DNA of 64,000 nt from the NCBI GenBank assembly GCA_027605045.1, contig JAQFWX010000057.1:62001-126000 (forward strand), read 5' to 3'. The DNA comes from Phallus indusiatus. Its lineage: Eukaryota; Basidiomycota; Agaricomycetes; Phallales; Phallaceae. The translations under genes were made by a program, and so were the position numbers. Positions 10,410-20,300 of the stretch are shown piece by piece. Within the stretch, counting starts at the first letter, position 1. Each line of letters begins with the position of its first letter. The notes under the pieces were generated by a model, which saw only the letters and a program-made list of their open reading frames with translations, did not search any database and had not been told where the DNA came from.

Positions 10410-13400
10410 ACTTGTTCTTCCAGTACTCGATGAGTGCTGGGATATTCTCTTCCGTCATCTCAGGGACGGAGGAGCTGGAATGTTGGGTGCTGGCTAGCAC
10501 CATCGCTCCTGTTTCAGGAGCGTGTCCAATCACATGGTGATTGGTGTCAATCACCTCGCCGTCGCGGGTGATTGTACCTCTGCTGAAATCCAGGCAGATG
10601 TTGTAGCGTCTCAGGAATGGGACGCCAATGATCACATCATAGTGATCGATGTTGACGATGTCAAAGTACTCTTGGACATCGATACCTCCGAATTGGATTC
10701 GGGTGTACGTTCCATACTGGATGGAAGACTTGCTGCCCTTAACGGCCAGCTGCAGCACGACAGGTTTGTCGAGCTTGAAGGTTCTTGCCCCGGTGGCAAG
10801 AGAGAAATGAGGGGACATGATCATCCCCTGGCATCCACTGTCGACTAGGCAGTGAGCCAATTGGCCATTAACTGGCCAGAAACCCTCAATGGGTCTCGAT
10901 GCGTTTCCGTCTCGTGTTGGGGCACGAGAGCTCACTCTAGCCGTATGGTCATAGAGTGGTTCCTTGCTCGTAGCGAGCGAGGACTCATTGTCACCCAATG
11001 GCGATGACTTGTGGACCGCGAAGTGCAGTCTGCGCTCCTCATACTCGTCACCAATTGTGAGGAGCATGTATACACTGGGACCATTGTCATCATCGTCCCA
11101 TTGGTATTGGATGCCCTCGTCGTCCTCGACGGGGTCGTTGGTGGGCTCGTCTTGGGCCACCTCTTCCTCCACAGCTTGTTCAGCTGTGGGGTCTTCCACG
11201 TTCTCCTGCGGGGCATCGTTCGATGTCTCGCCAGAGGTCTCTTCAACCTCTTCGATACGACCCACATTGGCTCGTACCTGTCTCAGTCTGGGGCACGCAT
11301 TTCTGTAATGTCCCACCTGCCCACAGTTGAAACACGTGGGAGGGGTAGTGCTAGTGCGATTGTTCGTACTAGTTGGGGCAGTCCTAGCGAGCTGCGAGTT
11401 ATGATTTCTCGAGCTTGATGAGCTCGAGGGGCGATTCCCCAATGGGGAATTGCCATTAGTTCGCGTCTCATGGGGACGCGCAGAGGGACCGTGGTTCCTC
11501 TGGTTCAAGCGCATATTGTTTGAATGCGCTTGTCTGGCCAAGTTGGTGTGGCTGCTGCTGCTGCCACTACCACTACTGCCACTACTACCCGTTGGACGGG
11601 TAGTGCTTCCTTGGGAGGCCGTTATCGACCTCCGCTTCTTGAACGCCTCCTCTACTTGGATGGCGAGTGCAAGTAGTTCCTTAGCAGACATCTGCTCAGG
11701 ACTACCGCCTCTGAATGCTACTTCAGCGGCGAGGCTGTGGTTCAGCCCATCAAGGAACCTCCTCCTGAATGTATAATCATCAGGAGGGTGCGCTAGTCTG
11801 TTGGCTAGCGTGAGTAACGCACTCATGTATTCGTGTACAGAGTGCGATCCTTGCCGTTCGCGTTCGAACTGGATCGCCACCTCACTTCTCGAGTGGGGTG
11901 GGAGGAATCGTTCGTGTAGTCTCCGTAGCGGGGACTAGGGTCCACTCATGCATGGGACGAGTACCTCGTTCCACGTTCTGGGTGAACCACTCTTGTGCCA
12001 ACCCTTCTAGGCGCATGCCTAGAAAGGAGAGTTGCTCTGCTTGGCTGACTTCTCCAAGCAGGTGGTTTACGCGTAGCCAGCGTAACAGACCCGACACAAA
12101 GTTGTCGAAGTCCTCGGCTCTGGACGAGCCGCTATATGTGGGCGGGAGCCCTATCTTCGCTCCTGCTTTCGCAAGGGGCGAGTTGCCTGGCATCATATCC
12201 CTGTTTGCAATCAGGGCTTCTTGAACCATGGCTATGACGCCCTCAAGTACTGGGGCGTCGTCGTTGAAAGGGTCAAATCTTTCAACACGTTCCTCATCGA
12301 ACGGTGTGGCGCGGAGATCCTCGCCATACTGTGGTCGACGAGCGTATCCATCATATGGATCGATACGTGGTGCTTCTGCTGGGTTAGCAGATGCTTGCCT
12401 CTGCCCATTGGGCTCGGCACTTTGCCTTGGCAGTTGTCTGCCAGGGGGTGATGCTCTGTCGTCTGGACGACTTGAGCTTGTGGCTGGGTCTGGCGATGGG
12501 ATCCTATCGCCAGTGATGGCATTATAGCCACCTTCAAGCACACGAGCATGGCGGACCGCGTTCATACGCGCGTCCCTCGCGATGCGGATCCTATTTTGGA
12601 TGATCCGCATTTGCTGCTCGTTGGGAGTGTCAGTCTCGAGAGAGCCTGCTACAGCTTCCTCGAGCGCATTAGTGGCCGTCTCCACAGCCCGTGCATGCGT
12701 ACGGATTGCTCTGTCGGAGAGTAGCCTTGCTATCCTCTGGTATTCGAGGGCAGCTTGGGCGACCACTTCAGCATCCTCTCGTGGGGTGCTCCATTTCGCG
12801 ACTGGTTCACCAGTCGCGTGGCTATCTCGGTATCGATATAGTCACCAACCGCGTCAGACTCGTGAGGCGGTTGTCTTGTGAAACGGTGCATTCGTCTCAC
12901 TGTTTCTCTGCCAGCCTCTATTTCGGGGCCGGGGTTTCTAGGAGCTGTATATGCCGTAGCTCCTTGAGTAGGAGGTCTATCAGGACGCGTACTCGGTCCT
13001 GGGGTAACGTTCTGAGAACGTTGTCTGGTGCCTGTTGGTGCAGGCTCAGGGGATTGGGAATTACCAGCTGTCGCTGGTGACGGACTGGCATATGTCGGTC
13101 CCGTCGGTGTAACAAACCTAGCTTGTGGGGCTGGGTTTGTGAATTGATATGCAAGGCGACTCGTCGGCCCTGCTGGTCTAGGACGAGTAGATCCAGTACC
13201 TGATGCAGGCGGATCTACCGCTCTGCTTTTTCCTTTGTCAGAGCGTGCTCGTGCAGGCTCTGCTTCAGGAGACAAGTCTGTTGTCCTGACTTGGTCCCTG
13301 TCAGTGCCTGTAGTAACAGGCTCTGGCTCAGGGTTTTCAACTCCTGCGTTGACATTCTCGATTAATCGAGCTAGTCTCTGCAGTTCTGACGGGGACATAT

Positions 13401-13752
13401 TCCCGTTCCTCACGCCATCGAGTAACGATGCGTGAACAGCGTTCATTGTCTCGTCCCTTCGGATGGACCTGTCGCTCCTGACGCTAAGTCTGGAGCGACC
13501 AGATGCTACGGACTTTACGTCCTCATCTTCTTCATCAGCGAGTTGGGGCTGATGTTCCATCGTCTGCGACGCAGGACGAGTGGGATTTTGGGTTGATGCA
13601 TCCACTCTCTCCCATGTGGATGACTCTCCTTCGAGGGTTCCTTCCCTAGACGGGTCGGGATTTTCGGTTTGCACTGGCCCGGGTGGGTCAGGCTGATTGG
13701 AATCAGGTGTACCACGATCTGGTGCACTCTGACTCCTGGTAGTAGGAGCCAT
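10410..13752 (-). CDS. Gypsy Gag-protease part of the polyprotein
   Basis: The start is ATG at 13752 (MAPTTRSQSAPDRG). The N-terminus is long, Ser/Pro-rich and disordered. The helical Gag region includes PPTYSGSSRAEDFDNFVSGLL and the segment after VAIQFERERQGSHSVHEYM. A CCHC zinc knuckle (CFNCGQVGHYRNAC) follows, then a retropepsin-like protease with CLVDSGCQG, a D-S-G variant of the usual D-T-G, and the flap region up to IIGVPFLRRYNICLDF. The frame changes twice: near 12785, next to a CCCC run, and near 11930, at another CCCC run. The outer parts share a phase and the middle is offset. These may be real inactivating indels or homopolymer errors. Tail sequence past 10409 in the open frame is LTR, not Gag. 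Confidence 0.85.
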
Positions 13753-13837
13753 TGAATCCTCCTGTAATAGGAAGGGTTAATTTCGCTTGCTTAATACAGC
13801 GGCGGGTTGTTTTTAACGCCTTTGGTGTTAAAAAAGA
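13753..13837 (-). promoter_or_regulatory. Leader of the gypsy element
   Basis: This is an untranslated leader between the 5' LTR and the gag ATG. No tRNA-type primer site is obvious. The leader contains AGGCGTTAA, about 18 nt from the LTR, which is complementary to TTAACGCCT in the minus-strand LTR. A self-primed start is possible but weakly supported. The leader also holds its own hairpin (TTAACGCC/GGTGTTAA with one G-T pair). Confidence 0.4.
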
Positions 13838-14158
13838 TGTAACGTTTCGTTACTTTTTATAGTGTACCGCTTGCGGTACACAGTTTATATCACGCTGTAG
13901 TTTCACGCCACAAGTAACAGACCAAAGTGCTGTATTTTCTTTGTGGAGTAAAACAAGTTGCGCGTGCTGAATCAGCACGCGCGTAGCTACTACTAATGTA
14001 TAGTTATTACATAATGGCTCGCCGCGCCGCGGCGAGCCAGAGGCGTTAAGCGCCTCTGTTATTAGAGTAAGTAATAGTAACTACTGCAGAGGGCGAAGCC
14101 CTCTGCATATGCCTATGTGGCATATACTCAATCCACCGCATGCGGTGGATCCGTTACA
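13838..14158 (-). repeat. 5' LTR of the hairpin-tiled gypsy element
   Basis: A 321-bp LTR with the same seven inverted repeats as its partner. At 14023 it has C where the other LTR has T, which makes the central GGCTCGCCGCG-type hairpin perfect. TSD attta follows at 14159-14163. Confidence 0.95.
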
Positions 14159-14782
14159 ATTTATGCAGACACACACGGATGGTTAAGGTATGCTGACGGC
14201 AGCTTTCTTCCTATAGATTATAGTGCAACGCCGTATGAATTTCTGGATGGCGATTATCAAATTTGCCTCGACAAATATCCGGTGCTTTTTAAGCGATATG
14301 ATGAATGTTTCGGAGATAAAGTCTCGAGGGCACGAAATGATTTAGGCCATTGGGAAGTAGGATCGCTGCGCAAAACGGGTCAAGCTAAAGCTGAATCACC
14401 AGTTCATAAAATAACCGTTGCCAAGAGTGTTAAACTTGTGAATCGGAACATGGAAGTTGTCGATCCAAAACCACAGCGTCATACCAAGAAGACGAAATCT
14501 AAACGCAAAGGAGTCACTTCGCCACCGGCAACAGTGACACGCCAGTCTAAGAGGCTTAAGGTAGGGTATACTTACATCATTAAACATTTCCTAAGGTCAT
14601 ATAGGGAAATGCTCGAACTGTGCCCATGGATTGAACAAGAGAGACCTCACTTTCTAGCCCACACGCATCCAGTGATGAAGACGAAATCATTAGTTTATTC
14701 GCATTTTTACCTGGTCATTACATGTCTTTATATATATATCACTATGTTCCCGTCCCGTTTGCACTCTATACAAACAAAATGA
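14159..14782 (+). pseudogene. Companion gene of the Tnp2 transposon, 3' half
   Basis: This continues the plus-strand gene interrupted at 4568. Across the removed element the frame reads ADDTIYADTHGWLRYADGSF. The block ENYWP/YPVLFKRYDECFGDKVSRARND is followed by a basic tail (KPQRHTKKTKSKRKG, then RQSKRLK), a likely nuclear-type signal. A donor gtaggg follows at about 14560 and a further possible exon runs to about 14782. No known domain is recognised. The upstream LTR supplies a spurious open frame from 14117 that is not part of the gene. Confidence 0.5.
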
Positions 14783-14824
14783 GAATAAAAGAAAGCGAGG
14801 GCAGAATAAATCGACCTTCCTGAC

Positions 14825-15372
14825 TTACATATTCAAAAAGTGTGTCCAGATTGAGGTTGAGGTTGAAGTTAAAGTTGAGGTTGGGGGTGTGGGCGGTTCT
14901 GGGGAACGGAGGATTGTGAATGAGCCATTCACATGGAATACTCCTGCTCCGACGCATGGGTTGTGTCTAATCGCGTCTTGGGTGGGGGTAGTGTACGTAC
15001 TTGGATTAGACTGAGACACTCTTGCGAGATTGTCTAGTTGTTCCATCTTCACGCGAATGCGAAAGATTGATGTTGGGGGTGTTGGTGGGGGCGGATCTGG
15101 AGAACGGAGGATTGTGTATGAACCGTTGGAACGGAATATCCCTGCTCCAACGCGTGGCTTTGGTATCGGTGTTGGGTTTGGGGATGTCGCTTGTGATGGC
15201 GGTGGTGATGGTATCTGAGAAGACGATGGTAAGGTCGAAGGTGATGAGGATGCAGGTGTGGGTCTGGGCGTGGACGTGGATGTGGAGCCGGATGAAAGTG
15301 ATCTGACTGGCGTGTCTTGAGATGGTGACAGCAGTCGTAATTGCACTTTTGTTAATAGCTCTGGTGGGGTTC
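14825..15372 (-). pseudogene. TPR protein gene, C-terminal part cut off by TE nest
   Basis: This is the 3' portion of the gene whose 5' exons lie at 22639-23412. Removing the nested insertion (15373-22638) joins SSSSQRTPPELLTKVQLRLL in one open phase. The segment is Ser/Thr/Pro-rich and contains a duplicated motif: VGAGIFRSNGSYTILRSPD and VGAGVFHVNGSFTILRSPE. It ends at a good donor (GTAAGT at 14827), so at least one more exon probably followed; a possible acceptor lies near 14764. The phase differs from that of the exon bearing the VRNVPIKIVE motif, so one frame change or unseen splice exists. Confidence 0.5.
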
Positions 15373-15467
15373 TGTCAGGGTACGCTACCGCCGTCTCTCA
15401 TTTTCTTATTTATTATCATCGGCATCATTTCGTTTCTATCTTATTTATCATTTCCATATTTTACTTC

Positions 15468-15865
15468 TGTCAGGGTACGCTACCGCGTCCTTCATTTTTC
15501 CTCATTTATTATCATCGGTATATATTCCCCTCTACTTTATTTATATTTCCCATATATTATCTCCACCCTCCGTTTGCTCCCTCTGTCTCTATTCCACTTT
15601 CTCTACTTGCGCGCGTCGCGCGCTCGTACCCGGCGTGACGCCTACGGCGTCACGTCGCTTATGTTCGGTTTGGGCGTCTGGCACTTAGCTGTGTCAGGGC
15701 CGCACGCCGCGCTATCGTTTTTCATGTATATAGTCGCTGTCCCTAGAGTGAGGGTCCCTAAGCTTGTTCTCTTAGGATCCCCTCCCTCTAGGTGAGTAGT
15801 TAGTTCTCCCCAATATATTTCTCTTAGGATCCCCTCCCTCTAGTGTGAGCTGAGTAGCCCTAACA
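15468..15865 (+). repeat. 5' LTR with TATA box and likely transcript start
   Basis: A 398-bp LTR. A TATATA box at 15726-15731 lies about 30 bp before AAGCTTGTTCT at 15760-15770, which the primer site predicts to be the 5' end of the RNA (start of R). Downstream, a 20-bp block CTTAGGATCCCCTCCCTCTA occurs twice (15771 and about 15823). A 9-bp hairpin (CGTGACGCC/GGCGTCACG) lies at 15634-15654. Confidence 0.93.
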
Positions 15866-15867
15866 GT

Positions 15868-15878
15868 AGAACAAGCTT
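15868..15878 (+). promoter_or_regulatory. Self-primer binding site
   Basis: AGAACAAGCTT, starting 3 nt after the 5' LTR, is the exact 11-nt reverse complement of AAGCTTGTTCT in the LTR (15760-15770). In Tf1-type elements, the first 11 nt of the RNA fold back on such a site, are cut and prime reverse transcription instead of a tRNA. The site sits in a small hairpin, GTAGAA/TTCTAC (15866-15882). Confidence 0.8.
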
Positions 15879-16030
15879 CTACTCGCAGACTGGTCGTTTC
15901 TATCGACACTCGTTATTGAAAAATCACGCTCGACACCGACTATCGCAGTGTTGTATTTTCCCCTCGAGTCCCGTCTATAATCGACCCTTCTGCTCCGCCC
16001 TAAAAACCTTTTTTCCTTTCTCTCTCTCTC

Positions 16031-17341
16031 ATGGATTCCTCACCCCCACCCTCTGCGCCCCAAATCGTCACCCTCGAAGATGTGGCGACTATTATCATGC
16101 GGCAATTCGCGGAAATGGATGCCCGCATGGCAAGACAGGAATCCCAGGCCTCACAGATGATTGAGGTCCTACGGAGCATCCGAGACGCGGCTAGAGCTGC
16201 TCCTACCCAAAACACCCCTGTTGACGACGCGTCCTCACCTGGACAACCACTGGCTCCTGAGCATCAAGCCAGTTCACGTTCTTCCCGAAATACCCGACCT
16301 GCTGTACCTCCTTCGTTCGACGGAGATCGCTCCAAGGGTCGTGCCTTCTGGAACACCGTCGAGTTTTACATGAGTATATGCAGTCGTGACTTCGAGACTG
16401 ATGAACTCAAGATCGGCTGGGCAATGTCGTACATGAATGAAGGCCGCGCCCTTACCTTCAGCGAATCTATGCTGAAAAAGTATCAAAGAGGAGAGAAGCC
16501 CTTCGTGGACTGGAATGCCTTTCGGGAACGATTCAAGGCTGATTTCTTTCCACAGTCCGAGCAAGAGGATGCCATCAACACCCTCTATTCCAACCGCTAC
16601 GTCCAAGGCAACAGGACTGTAGAAGAGTATGTGGACGCCTTCCGCGTGCTCATCGAGCATGCTGGCTTTACGGAGGGACTCGCCATTAACACGTACTTTC
16701 GTAACGGTTTAGACCCGACAATTGCATCTTTGGTAGCGACGATGAAGGACCGACCCGCACTTCACGACTACGAGGGCTGGATCAGGCAAGCACGCATGTT
16801 TGACATGGACAGGCGTGCCAACGAGGCCTTCACTGCTGCTTGTCGCCGACTCGTAGGCTCTGGAACGGTTCAGACAAATCCCGCGATCGTCCCCATTAAT
16901 CGACCCCGTCCCAACCCTTTTCCATCGTATCAGACCCTCCAGATCCAGAGGAGGCCCCCTGCCCCTTCCTATCAAGCTCCTTCTTACCCACCTCCCAGGC
17001 CAGCACCTCAACTCGTGCCCGCGTTGCCTCCTAGACCTGCGGCTTCTGCTCCTACATCCCAGGTTAGACATGACCCGATGGACGTTGACGCTGCTCGTCG
17101 ACGCTTAGGCCCAGAGTCAACCAGATGTCATCGTTGTGGAGCAACAGGCCATTGGGCTCGTGAATGCCCTCGCGCATACGACATTCGGTATCTCCAGCCC
17201 GACGAATTGGACGACAATATTGCACATTTGTTGGCCCAGAAGGATGCGTTAGAAGCCCAGGCACGTGGCGACTCTGCTCTGACCCAGGGTGAGACTGTAG
17301 CTGCAACAGAGGTAGAGGATTTTCAAAACGGCGACGAGTGA
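16031..17341 (+). CDS. Gypsy Gag
   Basis: A 436-residue capsid and nucleocapsid protein starting MDSSPPPSAPQIV. It has an N-terminal coiled-coil-like helix, a retrotransposon Gag core (PPSFDGDRSKGRAFWNTVEFY ... WNAFRERFKADFFP ... RTVEEYVDAFRVLIEHAGF), a Pro-rich linker and one CCHC knuckle (CHRCGATGHWAREC) near residue 365. It stops with TGA at 17339-17341. The pol frame overlaps its end in the -1 phase. Confidence 0.95.
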   Translation: MDSSPPPSAPQIVTLEDVATIIMRQFAEMDARMARQESQASQMIEVLRSIRDAARAAPTQNTPVDDASSPGQPLAPEHQASSRSSRNTRPAVPPSFDGDRSKGRAFWNTVEFYMSICSRDFETDELKIGWAMSYMNEGRALTFSESMLKKYQRGEKPFVDWNAFRERFKADFFPQSEQEDAINTLYSNRYVQGNRTVEEYVDAFRVLIEHAGFTEGLAINTYFRNGLDPTIASLVATMKDRPALHDYEGWIRQARMFDMDRRANEAFTAACRRLVGSGTVQTNPAIVPINRPRPNPFPSYQTLQIQRRPPAPSYQAPSYPPPRPAPQLVPALPPRPAASAPTSQVRHDPMDVDAARRRLGPESTRCHRCGATGHWARECPRAYDIRYLQPDELDDNIAHLLAQKDALEAQARGDSALTQGETVAATEVEDFQNGDE

Positions 17342-20300
17342 TAGATGCACCCTTGTTGCCGACATCTAATAGATTCGACATTTTGTACATAGATCGCGAA
17401 CAAAATGACACTTCTGATTCGAGTCTAACTACCCCTGCTGCATCCCCTGACAAACCCAAAGAATCGCCTCCACCTGCCACACGTTCTGTTTCTACCCCAT
17501 GTATGCTGTCGCCTTCTCAACGTCGTGCATTGCCAAAGGAATACCGACTCGCAGCTACCGCAGGCACGCAGAAGCTAGAGATTCCAGTAGAGCTACAGAG
17601 TGTTGACACTGGAGCCCTGCTGCACAGCAAGGCCATGCTGGACACTGGAGCTAGCGGTATGTTCCTCGATCGCGACTTTGTCGAGAAACATCGGCTTCCC
17701 TCCGTACGTCTTGCTAAACCCATTCCCGTGTTTAACGTCGACGGTACGCCCAACCACGCTGGCTCTATCACCCACGTTGTCGACCTCGTTGTTCGCTTTC
17801 GGGACCATTCTGAACACACCCTGTTCGCCGTTACCTCACTCAAGTATCCCGTCCTGTTTGGACTGCCGTGGTTCAAGGCTCACAATCCCGTCATAGACTA
17901 CACAACTGGTCAAGTAGAGTTCATGCGCTGCAGCCCCAGTTGTCGGTCTTGTGCCCCACGCTGGCCAGCGGGTAAGCTCTCTAAGCGTGCGTTCCAACAG
18001 ATCCGACGCGCACCTCTGCCAGAGCTCGACGACACTGAGGCCGATGATCCTGACATACCAGACCTGGTCAACGTCGAGTCTGAGATCGAAGAGGGTGATC
18101 GACTGTTCGCGATATCTATGCTACCCGACGAGCCCGACACTCACCGCATATATGCCACCGAGACCATCTCCCAGCGACTGGCTCAGGCCCACGCCAACAA
18201 CGCAGACGCACCAACTCTCAAGGGTTTTCGGGATATTGTGCCAGAGATGTTCCACGACTTTGCCGACATCTTTTCGAAGGAGTCATTCGACTCGTTGCCG
18301 CAATCGAAGAAGTGGGATCACCCGATAGAGCTTGTGCCAGGTTCTGAGCCCAAGTTGTGCAAGATCTACCCGTTGTCGCCCAACGAGCAGGCCGAGTTGG
18401 ACGCGTTTCTAGAAGAAAACCTTGCGTCTGGACGAATCCGACCCTCCAAGTCGCCCATGGCGTCCCCGGTATTCTTCATTAAGAAGAAAGATGGCTCTCT
18501 TCGTCTCATCCAGGACTATCGGGCATTGAATGCTATGACGATTAAGAACCGTTACCCGCTGCCCCTGATCTCAGAGCTCATCAACAAATTGCAAGGTGCC
18601 CGGTACTTTACCAAGCTGGACGTGCGCTGGGGTTACAACAACGTGCGGATAAAGGAAGGAGATGAGTGGAAGGCTGCCTTCCGCACCAACCGCGGCCTTT
18701 TCGAGCCCTTGGTGATGTTCTTTGGTCTCACTAACAGTCCTGCCACCTTCCAGACGATGATGAACGAGATCTTTGAAGACATGATCTCAGAGGGTGTCGT
18801 TGCCGTCTATATCGACGACATCCTCATCTACACTCGGGATCGGGAACAGCACGACCAGGTCACTCGACGCGTTCTCGAACGTCTTCGTGAGCACAAGCTT
18901 TATCTCAAGGCAGAGAAATGTGAGTTCCGTCGGACTAAGATCGAATACTTAGGTGTCGTCATTTCCGAGAACACAGTCGAGATGGATCCCACGAAAGTCT
19001 CGGGAGTCAGAGACTGGCCCATCCCGAAGAACGTCACTGAGGTCCAGTCCTTCCTGGGCTTCGCCAACTTCTACCGTCGGTTTATCAAGGATTTCGCGCG
19101 TATTGCCAATCCCATGTTCGGGTTAACCAAGAAGGATACACCCTTCGTCTGGTCCGACACTTGTCAGCATGCTTTCGATACTCTGAAGTCGTCGATTACC
19201 TCTGCTCCCATTCTTCTTATTCCCAACCCCACTAATCCTTACCGGGTTGAAGCAGACAGCTCCGACTTTGCAACAGGCGCGGTTCTTTCACAGTTGTCGA
19301 ACGAGGACGGCAGATGGCATCCTGTTGCGTTCTTCTCGAAGGCCCTCAGTCCCGTTGAACGCAACTACGAGATTCACGACAAGGAGATGCTGGCTATTAT
19401 ACGGTCCTTAGAGGAATGGCGACACTTTCTCGAAGGCGCATCCCACCCTATCGACATACGGACTGATCACAAGAATCTTGAATATTTCATGTCCGCGCGT
19501 AACCTAAATCGTCGTCAAGCTAGATGGTCAGTATATCTCTCACGATTCGACTTCACCCTACAGCATATACCGGGTAAGTCGATGGGTAAACCTGATGGCT
19601 TATCCCGTCGCCCAGATCATGGCTCGGGAAAAGACGACAATCGTGGCGTCACTCTAATCCGACCCGAAATGTTTGCAATCAATGCTCTGCAAACATTCCG
19701 TCTTAAGGGGGAGGAGGAGGACCTTTTACGCCAGATTCGCAAGGCCAATCGGGAAGGCAAGGTCGAGGATAGTGTGTCTAAAGCCGTTGCAACACTTCGT
19801 GCACTGGGTGGTCGTTCAGCTCACTCGTCGGAATGGTTTGAAGACCAGGACCTCCTCTACTATCGCGGCAAGGTTTACGTGCCAAATGTGGACGAGTTGC
19901 GTCGGAAAATCCTTTCCAGACACCACGACACCAAACTCGGTGGTCACCCGGGTCGTTTCAAGACTCTTGAGCTCGTTTCGCGCACCTTCTGGTGGCCAGG
20001 TGTCTCCAGGTATGTCCAACGCTATGTCGAGGCCTGCGACATGTGTCTACGTACGAAACCGTCTCGTCATGCTCCCTATGGCCTTCTCCGACCCACAGAA
20101 GTGCCAAGTCAACCCTGGGAACACATCTCAGTCGACTTCATTGTGGAACTACCGGAATCCAACGGTTTCAACGCGATCCTCTCGGTCGTCGACTCTCTCA
20201 CCAAACGGGTTCATTTCGTGCCGACATTTACGACACTTGACGCGACAGGTCTGGCCCGTCTGTACCTTCAACACGTCTGGAAGCTCCATGGTCTCCCCAT

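Larger units (their letters stand above)
4569..14158 (-). mobile_element. Complete Ty3/gypsy chromovirus, hairpin-tiled
   Basis: This 9590-bp LTR retrotransposon is on the minus strand with 5-bp TSD attta at 4564-4568 and 14159-14163. Both LTRs are 321 bp and differ at one base (T4754 versus C14023), so it is young. Order in transcription direction: 5' LTR 13838-14158, gag-pro-pol 13752 to 6834, accessory frames 6702 to 5084, purine tract 4899-4890, 3' LTR 4569-4889. A 395-bp solo LTR of another family (10015-10409) splits the polyprotein. Perfect 7-10 bp inverted repeats with 1-6 nt loops recur every few tens of bases in LTRs, leader and coding DNA, unlike the other elements here. The host site is the companion gene of the Tnp2 transposon. 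Confidence 0.95.

Noticed and set aside
14742..14766. CACTA sequence as the terminal repeat of the Tnp2 transposon
   Set aside because: The orientation is wrong for a right end (it should read TAGTG), and no partner end is in the window.
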